This document shows, piece after piece, positions 1 to 7,752 of a stretch of 64,000 nucleotides of DNA (position 1 is its first letter; every line of letters begins with the position of its first letter). This stretch comes from an uncultured Ruminococcus sp. GTDB lineage: Bacteria > Bacillota > Clostridia > Oscillospirales > Ruminococcaceae. The DNA is taken from the NCBI GenBank assembly GCA_910579955.1, contig CAJTWE010000008.1:1-64000 (forward strand). Reading direction: 5' to 3'. The notes below the pieces were generated by a model that had not been told where the DNA came from, did no database searches, and saw only the letters and a program-made list of their open reading frames with translations. Both the position numbers and the translations under genes were made by a program.

Positions 1-1165
1 ACTCGCCAGCTTCCCATGTGTAGCCGTCTGGCTTAGGAGTATTGGTTGTTGTTGTGCCGTTTGTTGTTGTGGTTGTGTCACCTGTTGTTGTTGTATCAGA
101 TGCTTTTGTAGTTGTTGTGCCACCTGTTGTTGTGGTTGTCTGTACATTACCATTTTCAACTATGACCTTCAACCAATTTTCCTTATCATTTCTGGTTGTG
201 CCTTCATAGTAAGCACCACCATTGTTGATGTATTCAATATTAGTAGGATAATACTTCTTCAACTTAGAAGTAGCGATTTCGTTCTTATATCTGTCATTAA
301 ATGCGATATAATATGTACCGCTTGGAGTGTCCTTATCAACTGTTACATCGAATGTTGTATGTGGGAACTCATCAGAAGAAGCACCCATAAAGTGATAAGG
401 CTGATTACCGATAGAAAGAGATACTGAGTCTATGCAGTTATAGCTTGCAACGTGAGTATCTGCCGGTGAATCTGGTTCCCAATAAATTGTTGTTACAGAG
501 TCGATGAGCTCTTCACCAGTTGACAGGTCGTTATAAGGATAGCTTATTTCAGCTGTTCCATCGCCGTTGTCCTTTACAGTACACTCAACACGTTCACCTG
601 TAGTTTTCTGGATAAAGTAAACGCCGCCATTGCCATCATAGAACATGTCGTTACCGTTAATACCATCCATCAGGTAAGCGTTTGTGCTCTGTGAGCAACC
701 AGCATTGTCAACCTTACCGGATCTTCTACCCAGCTTTGTAAAGCATGTAACAGGCCACTTTGTCTTAATAACTGTGCCATCGCTTGCTGTTACAGTATAT
801 TCAGGCATTGATGTCTGCTTATCAAGTACGTTTGTAAAACGGAAGTGATTATAAACTTCATTACCATTTTCATCAATAGGCTCCCATGCCATGAATACAA
901 ATGTTACTGTATTATCATCCTGGAAGTTTTCTGCTGCCTGAATATAGCCGCCAACAGAGAAGGTATAAGAACCGCTTGCTAAATCGGCCTCTGTAATTGT
1001 AACTGTATCGGATCTTTCTCCCTTTGCGCCTGCTGTACGGAGTTCATACTGGAAATCCGGAGCATCAGCAGCAGCAAAAACATTTAAAGCACCAGCCGGA
1101 ACAGCTGAAACAGCCATAGCTGCTGCAAGGAGCAAAGAACCAATCTTCTTTGTTCTCTTCTTCAT
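1..1165 (-). CDS. scaA: ScaA-like scaffoldin, N-terminal part (runs off the left edge)
   Basis: Partial gene: 388 codons are present and the 3' part lies outside the window. The ATG at 1165 follows an AAAGGA ribosome binding site. A signal peptide (basic start, hydrophobic core, end near residue 33) leads into about 300 residues of beta-type sequence in which I recognise no enzyme. A Thr-rich linker at about residues 338-375 is followed by a new segment starting PDGYTWEAGE. The gene lies 83 nt downstream of the scaC-like gene on the same strand, the order scaC-scaA known from the R. flavefaciens sca cluster. Cohesins would be expected in the missing part but are not visible. The name rests on gene order and architecture; another secreted Thr-linker protein is possible. 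Confidence 0.55.
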   Translation of the reverse strand, partial: MKKRTKKIGSLLLAAAMAVSAVPAGALNVFAAADAPDFQYELRTAGAKGERSDTVTITEADLASGSYTFSVGGYIQAAENFQDDNTVTFVFMAWEPIDENGNEVYNHFRFTNVLDKQTSMPEYTVTASDGTVIKTKWPVTCFTKLGRRSGKVDNAGCSQSTNAYLMDGINGNDMFYDGNGGVYFIQKTTGERVECTVKDNGDGTAEISYPYNDLSTGEELIDSVTTIYWEPDSPADTHVASYNCIDSVSLSIGNQPYHFMGASSDEFPHTTFDVTVDKDTPSGTYYIAFNDRYKNEIATSKLKKYYPTNIEYINNGGAYYEGTTRNDKENWLKVIVENGNVQTTTTTGGTTTTKASDTTTTGDTTTTTNGTTTTNTPKPDGYTWEAGE

Positions 1166-1206
1166 ATTTTTTCCTTTCTTTGCAGTTTCCTGCAATTACA
1201 TTGAAT

Positions 1207-1233
1207 ATTATATCACAGCTTTTACACTGTCAT
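1207..1233 (-). promoter_or_regulatory. Possible own promoter of the scaA-like gene
   Basis: On the minus strand, ATGACA, a 15-bp spacer and an extended -10 (TG-A-TATAAT) lie between scaC and the scaA-like gene. The -10 is perfect but the spacer is short, so this may only supplement transcription from the scaC promoter. Confidence 0.4.
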
Positions 1234-1248
1234 ATACATTTTTAAGCA

Positions 1249-2157
1249 TTATCCAACCTGAACAGGAAGTACCTCGATCTTTTCGCCCAAGAACTGAAGC
1301 AGAGCTGTTGCATCGGAAGCGTCAACTGCTCCATCCTTTGCGCAGTCGCCATTTGCCTTCTGATTATCGTTGAACTTAACTGCACCTGTAAGATACTTAG
1401 TCATATATACCATGTCTACCATAGTTATCTTAGAGTCAAGGTTAACGTCGCCGTATTTAACTTCAGTATCGTCTTTTTTGGTAGTAGTTGTTTCGCCGCC
1501 AGCGCTTGTAGTAGTAGTTGTTGTTGTTGTTGTATCTGTTGTGACTGTTGTACCTGTTGTTACTGTTGTAACCGCACCAACAATTACAGCGCCGTTAGTA
1601 ACAGCTGTTTCATACTCTACAGCCTTACCATTGTCAAGGTAGCCAACATAAATAGAATTGTTTACTCCATCAAGATCATCACGGGAAATTGCAACTATCT
1701 CGATTGGATACTCACCAGCCTTTGCACCAGCTGCTACAGTACCAGAAATTGTTGCAAATACGCCATCCTTAGCGATCCAATAGCCACTGTCGTTAAGACC
1801 GGTTGCCCATGTCAGGTTTATAGTACCTGCTGTACTGTGGTCTTCAAAAAATGCCGGGCTTTCACCGCTAATATCGTTTTCTGCGGAATCTGCACCAGTA
1901 TTTGTGATTTCGCCAGCTTCTACACCTGTAATGCTTAAAACAGATGAATCATACTTAACAGCGAACTCGCAGCCCTTAATAGCAGTTGCCGGAACACCAC
2001 TGAAAGAGATGTCCACTGAGAACGGTGCACCCGCCTCAACCTCTGCCTTAGAAGCTGAAATTTTTACAGTCTCACCTGCAGCAAATACGTTGCTTGCTGC
2101 TACAGTTGTTGCCATGATGAAAGCCAGGGCACTCGCAATTATCTTTTTTGTTTTCAT
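1249..2157 (-). CDS. scaC: ScaC-like adaptor scaffoldin: one cohesin plus C-terminal dockerin
   Basis: A 302-residue secreted protein. Residues 1-27 are a signal peptide ending VFAAG. Residues about 30-190 read as a single cohesin-type beta-sandwich (KISASKAEVEAGAPFSVDIS opening, EFAVKYDSSVLSITGVE strand pair). Residues about 193-234 are a Thr linker, and 235-302 a type I dockerin with two calcium loops (DVNLDSKITMVD and DCAKDGAVDASD). One cohesin plus one dockerin at this size is the architecture of the R. flavefaciens adaptor ScaC, whose dockerin docks on ScaA while its cohesin recruits a different set of dockerin proteins. The ATG follows a GGAGG site. The scaA-like gene lies 83 nt downstream, supporting the assignment. 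The dockerin is nearly the same as that of the GH74 enzyme at 27929. Confidence 0.72.
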   Translation of the reverse strand: MKTKKIIASALAFIMATTVAASNVFAAGETVKISASKAEVEAGAPFSVDISFSGVPATAIKGCEFAVKYDSSVLSITGVEAGEITNTGADSAENDISGESPAFFEDHSTAGTINLTWATGLNDSGYWIAKDGVFATISGTVAAGAKAGEYPIEIVAISRDDLDGVNNSIYVGYLDNGKAVEYETAVTNGAVIVGAVTTVTTGTTVTTDTTTTTTTTTSAGGETTTTKKDDTEVKYGDVNLDSKITMVDMVYMTKYLTGAVKFNDNQKANGDCAKDGAVDASDATALLQFLGEKIEVLPVQVG

Positions 2158-2263
2158 TTTAGATATTCCTCCTTAAGTTATGATGGTGTTTCTTACACCA
2201 TTCACATGAAATACATTTTTTAGCTGATCATTTCTTAATGTAACATAAACCTGTATAAATACT

Positions 2264-2292
2264 ATTATAGTGCATTCTGATAAATATGTCAA
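2264..2292 (-). promoter_or_regulatory. Consensus sigma-70 promoter of scaC
   Basis: Minus strand: TTGACA, 17-bp spacer, TATAAT, a full match to the housekeeping consensus, about 100 nt upstream of the scaC start. Confidence 0.85.
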
Positions 2293-2726
2293 TACTCGGC
2301 CATGTATTTTATCTATTTTCTCATAACATGTCGCCAATTATTGTACAAATCTACCTAATCTCATTATCATCAGACAGTTACATTACAAAATCTCAGCCGC
2401 TTTTCAATTGCAACACCGGCTTAAGTAAGCACTCAAATATTTCCCCTGCATTTTACGTGCATTTTTTCTTTTCCACGCAACAATCTGACCTTTCAAAAAT
2501 TTTTCAACATCACCCTTTCCTGTGAGATACATGATTAAAAGCCAACCGCAACATATAGCTTTTAACCCGTAAATACGTTGCCAACACACACGCATACAAC
2601 GCTTATTATGATTATACCTTAATTAAAACAAAAAGTAAATAGGATTACTGCATTTTTAGCGAATTACAATAAAAAAAGGGATTTGCATTGTGCATATTTC
2701 ACAATAGACTTTTTGTTATTTCAATA
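2293..2726. other. Intergenic stretch between scaC and the ribosomal operon
   Basis: No gene supported. The open frames here lack ribosome binding sites and read as low-quality translation. Near 2687-2705 there is a small inverted repeat (ATTGTG, 7-nt loop, CACAAT) of unknown meaning. Confidence 0.6.
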
Positions 2727-2762
2727 TAAAAAAACAGACAGCCACACTATTGTGTGACTGCC
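2727..2762 (-). terminator. Terminator of the S10-spc-alpha superoperon
   Basis: Minus strand: an 11-bp uninterrupted stem (two G-U pairs), loop AATA, then TGTTTTTTT, 32 nt after the rplQ stop. Confidence 0.9.
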
Positions 2763-2794
2763 CTAGCTGTTTTAAGCTTTTTTGTCCTTATGCC

Positions 2795-3139
2795 TTACTT
2801 AACGAGCTGAATGATTGCCATTTCAGCAGCGTCACCACGACGAGGACCGGTCTTAATGATCTTTGTGTAACCGCCGTTACGCTCAGCATAGCTCGGTGCA
2901 ATTTCATCGAACAGCTTCTTCGCAACGTCTTCCTTGGTTACATATGCCAGAACCTGACGCTTAGCGTGCAGATCATTCTTCTTAGCAATTGTAATCATCT
3001 TCTCAGCCATTGCACGTACTTCCTTAGCACGTGTTACAGTGGTCTCGATCTGACCGTTTTCCAGCAGATATGTTACCATACCACGCAGCATTGCCTTTCT
3101 ATGATCGGTGGTTCTGCCCAGTTTTCTGGTTCCCGGCAT
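2795..3139 (-). CDS. rplQ: 50S ribosomal protein L17
   Basis: A 114-residue L17, the usual short bacterial length, with the family start GTRKLGRTTDHRKAMLRGM. It is a component of the large subunit near the exit tunnel. It is the last gene of the superoperon: rpoA lies 68 nt upstream, and a strong terminator follows the stop. The rpoA-rplQ order is nearly universal in bacteria. Confidence 0.98.
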   Translation of the reverse strand: MPGTRKLGRTTDHRKAMLRGMVTYLLENGQIETTVTRAKEVRAMAEKMITIAKKNDLHAKRQVLAYVTKEDVAKKLFDEIAPSYAERNGGYTKIIKTGPRRGDAAEMAIIQLVK

Positions 3140-3207
3140 CGTTATTCACTCCTTTTTATCGTTAGGACTTCCCCAAAGGGTTCCTGTTCTTTTATAGGTT
3201 TGTTTTC

Positions 3208-4161
3208 TCAGTCTTCCTCTGATGACAGATCAAAGCCCAGTGACTGGAGCTTCTCTCTTACTTCGTCAAAGGATTTCTTTCCGAGATTACGTACCTTCAT
3301 CATTTCTTCTTCCGACTTGTTGATCAAGTCATCTACGGTGTTGATTCCGGCACGCTTTAAGCAGTTGAAAGATCGTACTGATAAGTCAAGTTCCTCAATG
3401 GTCATCTCAAGGATCTTTTCCTTGCCCTTTTCATCCTGATCAACCAATACCTCTGCAATGCTTACTTCATCGCAAAGATCAATAAACAGCTTCAGATGCT
3501 CGTTGAGGAGATTGGCTGCCTGTGATAATGCTTCCTTTGCGGAGATAGTACCGTCGGTCCATACCTCCATGATAAGCTTATCGTAGTCAGTAACCTGTCC
3601 AAGTCTTGTATTCTCAACCTGATAGTTTACCTTTAAAACAGGAGTATAAATACTGTCAACTACGATCACATCTATTGATGGGTTCATCATCTGCTTATTG
3701 CGTTCCGAAGAAACATAACCTCTGCCACGATCAATTACAATCTCCATACAGAGCTTAGCATCTTTATTAAGAGTTGCAATGTGCATTCCCGGATCAAGAA
3801 TATTTACCTCGGAATCTGTCTTGATATCACCTGCTGTTATCTCGCATTCGCCTTCAGCTTCAACATATACAGTCTTAGGTCCTTCTCCATAGAGCTTGGC
3901 CGTCAGACCCTTGAGGCTAAGAATGATCTCTGTGACATCTTCCTTAACACCCGGAATTGTGGTCAGTTCATGATGTACGCCGTCGATCTTTACAGATGTA
4001 ACAGCGACACCAGGCAGTGAGGAGAGCAGCACACGTCTGAGGCTATTGCCAAGGGTGATACCATAGCCTCGCTCCAGCGGTGCTAAAACGAATTTACCAT
4101 ACTTGCCATCGCTACGCAGTTCAACTGTATCCAGCTCCGGCTTTTTAATTTTTTCCAGCAT
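3208..4161 (-). CDS. rpoA: DNA-directed RNA polymerase subunit alpha
   Basis: A 317-residue alpha subunit. The N-terminal domain (about 1-230) carries the assembly motif LERGYGITLGNSLRRVLLSS. After a flexible linker the C-terminal domain (about 245-312) has the helix-hairpin-helix sequence LDLSVRSFNCLKRAGINTV, the part that contacts UP elements and activators. The N-terminal domain dimerises to start assembly of the core enzyme. It sits between rpsD and rplQ as in most Firmicutes. No deviations seen. Confidence 0.99.
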   Translation of the reverse strand: MLEKIKKPELDTVELRSDGKYGKFVLAPLERGYGITLGNSLRRVLLSSLPGVAVTSVKIDGVHHELTTIPGVKEDVTEIILSLKGLTAKLYGEGPKTVYVEAEGECEITAGDIKTDSEVNILDPGMHIATLNKDAKLCMEIVIDRGRGYVSSERNKQMMNPSIDVIVVDSIYTPVLKVNYQVENTRLGQVTDYDKLIMEVWTDGTISAKEALSQAANLLNEHLKLFIDLCDEVSIAEVLVDQDEKGKEKILEMTIEELDLSVRSFNCLKRAGINTVDDLINKSEEEMMKVRNLGKKSFDEVREKLQSLGFDLSSEED

Positions 4162-4230
4162 AAAAGCACCCTCCTATTGCGCAATCGCTTAAGTCCTTGT
4201 TTCTTTAACTGTCTAATGTAATCTTTTAAA

Positions 4231-4827
4231 TTACTTAGAATACAGCTCGACGATCAGATGTGCTGCTACCTCGTAATCCAGATCTTCAGGATTTGGAAGA
4301 CGTACTACCTTTGCAGAAAATGCTTCCTTGTTGGCATCCAGCCACAGAGGAACAGTACGATCTGCTGTCTGTTCTACAACTTCCTTAAACTTTGCGCTGG
4401 ACTTGCTGCCTTCGCTAAGTTCAATTACATCGCCTTCCTTTACACGATAAGAAGGAATATCAATGCGAACACCGTTTACAGTGAAGTGCTTGTGTGTTAC
4501 CAGCTGTCTTGCTTCACGACGTGTCAGTGCCAGACCCATACGGAATACTACACTGTCAAGTCTTGTTTCCAGACAAGTGATCAGGTTGTCACCTGCTTTA
4601 CCTGCCATCTTGTTAGCAAGTTCAAAGTAGTGATAAAACTGCTTCTCACCTACGCCATAGATGAACTTCAGCTTCTGCTTTTCCTTCAGCTGCATGCCGT
4701 ATTCAGATACCTTTTTACGGCTGTTTGCATTAGGATTTCTGTTGGATTCCTTAGAGATACCCATTACCATAGGGCTGATTCCCAGATATCTGCATCTCTT
4801 CAGAATTGGTTCTCTACTTACTGCCAT
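4231..4827 (-). CDS. rpsD: 30S ribosomal protein S4
   Basis: A 198-residue S4, a primary 16S rRNA binder that nucleates 30S assembly. The S4 RNA-binding domain is at about 90-155 (CLETRLDSVVFRMGLALTRR). The N-terminal region lacks the four zinc cysteines of the C+ form, so this is the zinc-independent type, unlike S14, L36 and S18 in this window, which keep their cysteines. It lies between rpsK and rpoA. In other bacteria S4 represses its own operon; no such site was identified here. Confidence 0.98.
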   Translation of the reverse strand: MAVSREPILKRCRYLGISPMVMGISKESNRNPNANSRKKVSEYGMQLKEKQKLKFIYGVGEKQFYHYFELANKMAGKAGDNLITCLETRLDSVVFRMGLALTRREARQLVTHKHFTVNGVRIDIPSYRVKEGDVIELSEGSKSSAKFKEVVEQTADRTVPLWLDANKEAFSAKVVRLPNPEDLDYEVAAHLIVELYSK

Positions 4828-4845
4828 ACTCGTTACCTCCTGTGA

Positions 4846-5247
4846 TTAGACACGACGTCTCTTAGGCGGACGGCATCCATTGTGCGGAATCGGGGTTACA
4901 TCCTTGATCATCTTTACTTCGAGACCAACTGTCTGAAGAGCACGAATTGCTGCTTCACGACCTGCACCCGGGCCCTTTACATATACTTCTACAGACTTCA
5001 GACCGTGCTCCATAGCTGCCTTTGCTGCTGTTTCTGCTGCTGTCTGAGCTGCGAACGGAGTGGACTTTTTGGAGCCACGGAAACCGAGGCCACCTGCACT
5101 TGCCCAGCTGATTGCATTACCCTGTGTATCTGTAATTGTTACAATCGTGTTGTTGAAAGTGGACTGAATGTGTACAGCACCGTTTTCAATATTCTTACGC
5201 TCTCTGCGTCTTCTGATTGCAACCTTTTTACCTTTCTGCTGTGCCAA
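4846..5247 (-). CDS. rpsK: 30S ribosomal protein S11
   Basis: A 133-residue S11 of normal length with the C-terminal signature HNGCRPPKRRRV and the core GGLGFRGSKKSTPFAAQ. It sits on the platform of the small subunit next to the mRNA E-site path. It is 15 nt downstream of rpsM and 18 nt upstream of rpsD, typical of the alpha operon. Confidence 0.98.
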   Translation of the reverse strand: MAQQKGKKVAIRRRRERKNIENGAVHIQSTFNNTIVTITDTQGNAISWASAGGLGFRGSKKSTPFAAQTAAETAAKAAMEHGLKSVEVYVKGPGAGREAAIRALQTVGLEVKMIKDVTPIPHNGCRPPKRRRV

Positions 5248-5262
5248 AACGGAAACCCTCCC

Positions 5263-5631
5263 TTACTTCTTCTTGTTAGCGATTGTCTTTGCCGGACCCT
5301 TACGGGTTCTTGCGTTTGTCTTGGTACGCTGTCCTCTTACCGGCAGACCCTTACGATGACGTACGCCTCTGTAGCAACCGATTTCTACCAGTCTCTTAAT
5401 ATCCAGAGCGACGTTTCTTCTAAGGTCACCTTCAACGACGCAGTTCTTGTCGATATAGTCACGCAGTTTTGCTACGTCTTCTTCCGAAAGATCCTTTACT
5501 CTTACATCTGGATTTACACCAGTGTCTGCCAGAATCTTTGTAGCTGTGCTCTGACCGATACCATAAATATATGTCAGACCGATCTCAACACGCTTGTTCT
5601 TCGGAAGGTCAACACCTGCTATTCTTGCCAT
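5263..5631 (-). CDS. rpsM: 30S ribosomal protein S13
   Basis: A 122-residue S13. It starts ARIAGVDLPKNKRVEIGLTY and ends in the basic tail with RHRKGLPVRGQRTKTNARTR that reaches toward the P-site tRNA. It is in the standard place between rpmJ (35 nt upstream) and rpsK. Confidence 0.98.
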   Translation of the reverse strand: MARIAGVDLPKNKRVEIGLTYIYGIGQSTATKILADTGVNPDVRVKDLSEEDVAKLRDYIDKNCVVEGDLRRNVALDIKRLVEIGCYRGVRHRKGLPVRGQRTKTNARTRKGPAKTIANKKK

Positions 5632-5666
5632 ATTTTATCGCACCTCCATTTTTAAAGTTCTGCGGA

Positions 5667-5780
5667 TTAACCCTGACGCTGTTTATGCTTCGGATTTTCG
5701 CAGATAATCATTACCTTGCCCTTACGCTTAATTACTTTGCACTTTTCGCAAATAGGCTTTACGGAAGGTCTAACTTTCAT
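5667..5780 (-). CDS. rpmJ: 50S ribosomal protein L36, zinc-binding form
   Basis: A 37-residue gene. The protein begins MKVRPSVKPICEKCKVIKRK and ends with ICENPKHKQRQG; C-x2-C and C-x4-H provide the four zinc ligands, so this is the C+ form. GGAGG lies 8 nt before the ATG. It is placed between infA and rpsM, as expected. L36 binds 23S rRNA near the base of the large subunit's L7/L12 stalk. Confidence 0.96.
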   Translation of the reverse strand: MKVRPSVKPICEKCKVIKRKGKVMIICENPKHKQRQG

Positions 5781-5855
5781 TGGATTTTACCTCCTTACAG
5801 ACTGTCCATTTACCTTGGATGCTCTGCATCCCTTCTGCTTATACCTCTTCTGGCG

Positions 5856-6074
5856 TTACTTGGCTCTCCAGGTGATTCTGCCCTTTGTCAAGTCATAGGG
5901 TGACATTTCCACTGTTACCTTGTCGCCCGGCACGATGCGGATATAATTCAATCGCAGCTTGCCAGATACATGCGCAAGAATGGTATGCTTGTTCTGAAGC
6001 TCAACTCTGAACATTGCGTTCGGCAATGCTTCCTGAACGATGCCCTCTACTTCGATCATATCTTCCTTAGACAA
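5856..6074 (-). CDS. infA: Translation initiation factor IF-1
   Basis: A 72-residue single OB-fold protein, the exact usual IF-1 length, starting MSKEDMIEVEGIVQEALPNA and with the RNA-binding GKLRLNYIRI stretch. It occupies the A site of the 30S subunit during initiation and helps IF-2 and IF-3. It lies between the KOW-domain gene (26 nt) and rpmJ, the common Firmicutes order. Confidence 0.98.
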   Translation of the reverse strand: MSKEDMIEVEGIVQEALPNAMFRVELQNKHTILAHVSGKLRLNYIRIVPGDKVTVEMSPYDLTKGRITWRAK

Positions 6075-6100
6075 CTTTGATAACCTCCCCGTTGTGGGTT

Positions 6101-6337
6101 CTATATAGTGAATTCTTTCAGCAAACCACGAAGCTTCTTGTCCGTGATTTGTGTAAGCGCAATTTGTTTGCCGGTTACGGAAAGATGCTTTACATTTTTC
6201 CTCTTTGGACGTGAGATTTTTCTTGTTTTACCGTCCGCTATGAGAGCATATCCCCCGTTACATTCAAGTACTACAAAAAATTTTCCCTTATCTCTGCCGG
6301 CTGATGCGCATACAATCAGACCTTTTTCAGGTTCCAT
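6101..6337 (-). CDS. KOW-domain RNA-binding protein (L14e/L6e/L27e-like)
   Basis: A 78-residue protein with an N-terminal KOW-type beta barrel (GLIVCASAGRDKGKFFVVLE) and a basic stretch RKISRPKRKNVKHL. Small proteins of this kind sit between map and infA in many Clostridia and are annotated as KOW or L14e/L6e-like RNA-binding proteins; their exact role is not established. The gene starts 9 nt after the map stop, so it is translated as part of the superoperon. It is probably ribosome- or RNA-associated. Confidence 0.85.
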   Translation of the reverse strand: MEPEKGLIVCASAGRDKGKFFVVLECNGGYALIADGKTRKISRPKRKNVKHLSVTGKQIALTQITDKKLRGLLKEFTI

Positions 6338-6346
6338 GGGACCTCC

Positions 6347-7099
6347 TTATACTCGGGTCATTATCACGGGACCGTCCTTAGTTATTGCGATCTGATGCTC
6401 AAAGTGTGCCGATAGACTTCCGTTTGCGGTTACTACCGTCCAGCCGTCCTTCAGAACTCTGACACCATCGCCCTTCTGATTTATCATTGGTTCAATGCAG
6501 AATGTCATTCCCGGCATAAGTCTTATGCCGTGACCGGGTCTTCCATAATTTGGAACCTCCGGATCTTCGTGCATTTCATGACCGATTCCGTGTCCGCAGT
6601 ACTGCCTTACAATACCGTAACCACGCTCTGTACAGTATGCTTCAACTGCATGGCACACATCACCGAGACGTGCTCCTGCCTGAGCTGCTTCAATAGCTTT
6701 ATAGAGACTTGCCTCAGTTACCTCAAGCAAATCTTGTGCTTCCTTAGAAACATTGCCTACAGGAAAGGTTTTAGCATTATCGCCGACAAAACCATCGAAA
6801 GTTGCGCCAACGTCTACGCTTACGATATCGCCCTCACGAATAATCTTTTTCTTATTCGGAATACCGTGGATAACTTCCTCATTAATGGAAATACACGCAC
6901 TGGCGGGAAAGCCACCGTAGCCCAGAAATGTTGGTATTGCTCCGCAGCTCACTATAAAATCATGAATGATCTTATCAAGCTGGAACGTTGTCATACCGGG
7001 TTTTATAGACTTGCCTGCCAGTTCCAATGCACGGGCGGCAATTCTGCCAGCCTCACGCATTTTCGCCAGATCAGTTTTAGATTTAATTGCAATACTCAT
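6347..7099 (-). CDS. map: Type I methionine aminopeptidase
   Basis: A 250-residue enzyme that removes the N-terminal methionine from nascent proteins. The di-metal ligands are visible in order: VDVGATFDGFVGDNAKTF (two Asp), GHGIGHEMHEDP (His), FCIEPMI (Glu) and FEHQIAI (Glu). It has the short type I form without an N-terminal zinc extension. The start overlaps the adk stop by one base (TAATG), so the two are translationally coupled. adk-map after secY is conserved in Firmicutes. Confidence 0.98.
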   Translation of the reverse strand: MSIAIKSKTDLAKMREAGRIAARALELAGKSIKPGMTTFQLDKIIHDFIVSCGAIPTFLGYGGFPASACISINEEVIHGIPNKKKIIREGDIVSVDVGATFDGFVGDNAKTFPVGNVSKEAQDLLEVTEASLYKAIEAAQAGARLGDVCHAVEAYCTERGYGIVRQYCGHGIGHEMHEDPEVPNYGRPGHGIRLMPGMTFCIEPMINQKGDGVRVLKDGWTVVTANGSLSAHFEHQIAITKDGPVIMTRV

Positions 7100-7734
7100 T
7101 ACTTAGCGCCTACTGCAGCCAGTGTCAGCTTGGTAGTGTCAGCTACTTCCTCCTGACCGATTACAGTATCAAGCTTACCCTGCTTTGAATAATATTCCTT
7201 CAGTGGTTCTGTCTGTTCATGATATACACTCAGACGATCCAGTACTGTTTCAGGCTTATCATCCTTACGGATAATTGTAGCAGCACCACACTTATCGCAA
7301 ATGCCTTCTGCCTTGCTAGGCTTAAACATTACGTGATATGTTGCACCGCAGCCTTCGCATACACGACGACCAGACACTCTCTCCTTGATTGTTTCATCAG
7401 GAACGAAAATCTCCAGTACCTTGTCAATCTGTACGCCCATAGCGTCCAGAGCCTCAGCCTGTGGAACTGTTCTCGGAAAACCGTCAAGAATAAAGCCATT
7501 TGCACAGTCATCCTGTGCGATACGGTCTTTCAGAATTCCGATAACAATGTCATCAGAAACCAGGGCACCGGCTTCCATAGCAGCCTTTGCCTTGAGACCG
7601 TACTCAGTGCCGTTCTTTACAGCTTCACGCAGCATATTGCCGGTTGAAATCTGCGGAATGGACAATGCTTCAGAAATTACCTCTGCCTGTGTGCCCTTAC
7701 CAGCACCCGGCGCACCTAAAAGAATCAGGTTCAT
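7099..7734 (-). CDS. adk: Adenylate kinase
   Basis: A 211-residue enzyme catalysing ATP + AMP = 2 ADP. The P-loop GAPGAGKGTQ is at residues 7-16, and FILDGFPRTVPQAEAL is the AMP-binding stretch. The lid contains four cysteines (CEGCG and CDKCG), so it is the long, zinc-stabilised form found in Gram-positive bacteria. It is coupled to map downstream and lies 18 nt after secY. Confidence 0.98.
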   Translation of the reverse strand: MNLILLGAPGAGKGTQAEVISEALSIPQISTGNMLREAVKNGTEYGLKAKAAMEAGALVSDDIVIGILKDRIAQDDCANGFILDGFPRTVPQAEALDAMGVQIDKVLEIFVPDETIKERVSGRRVCEGCGATYHVMFKPSKAEGICDKCGAATIIRKDDKPETVLDRLSVYHEQTEPLKEYYSKQGKLDTVIGQEEVADTTKLTLAAVGAK

Positions 7735-7752
7735 AAATATGCCTCCCTGCGA

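Noticed and set aside
38..150. Triplet-repeat tracts (and similar ones near 1480-1580 and 30300-30470) as possible microsatellites or repeat elements
   Set aside because: They encode the Thr-rich linkers of scaA-like, scaC and GH74 proteins, in frame.
2286..2595. Open frames of 60-80 codons on both strands between scaC and rplQ
   Set aside because: No ribosome binding sites and no protein-like composition; they lie in AT-rich spacer.
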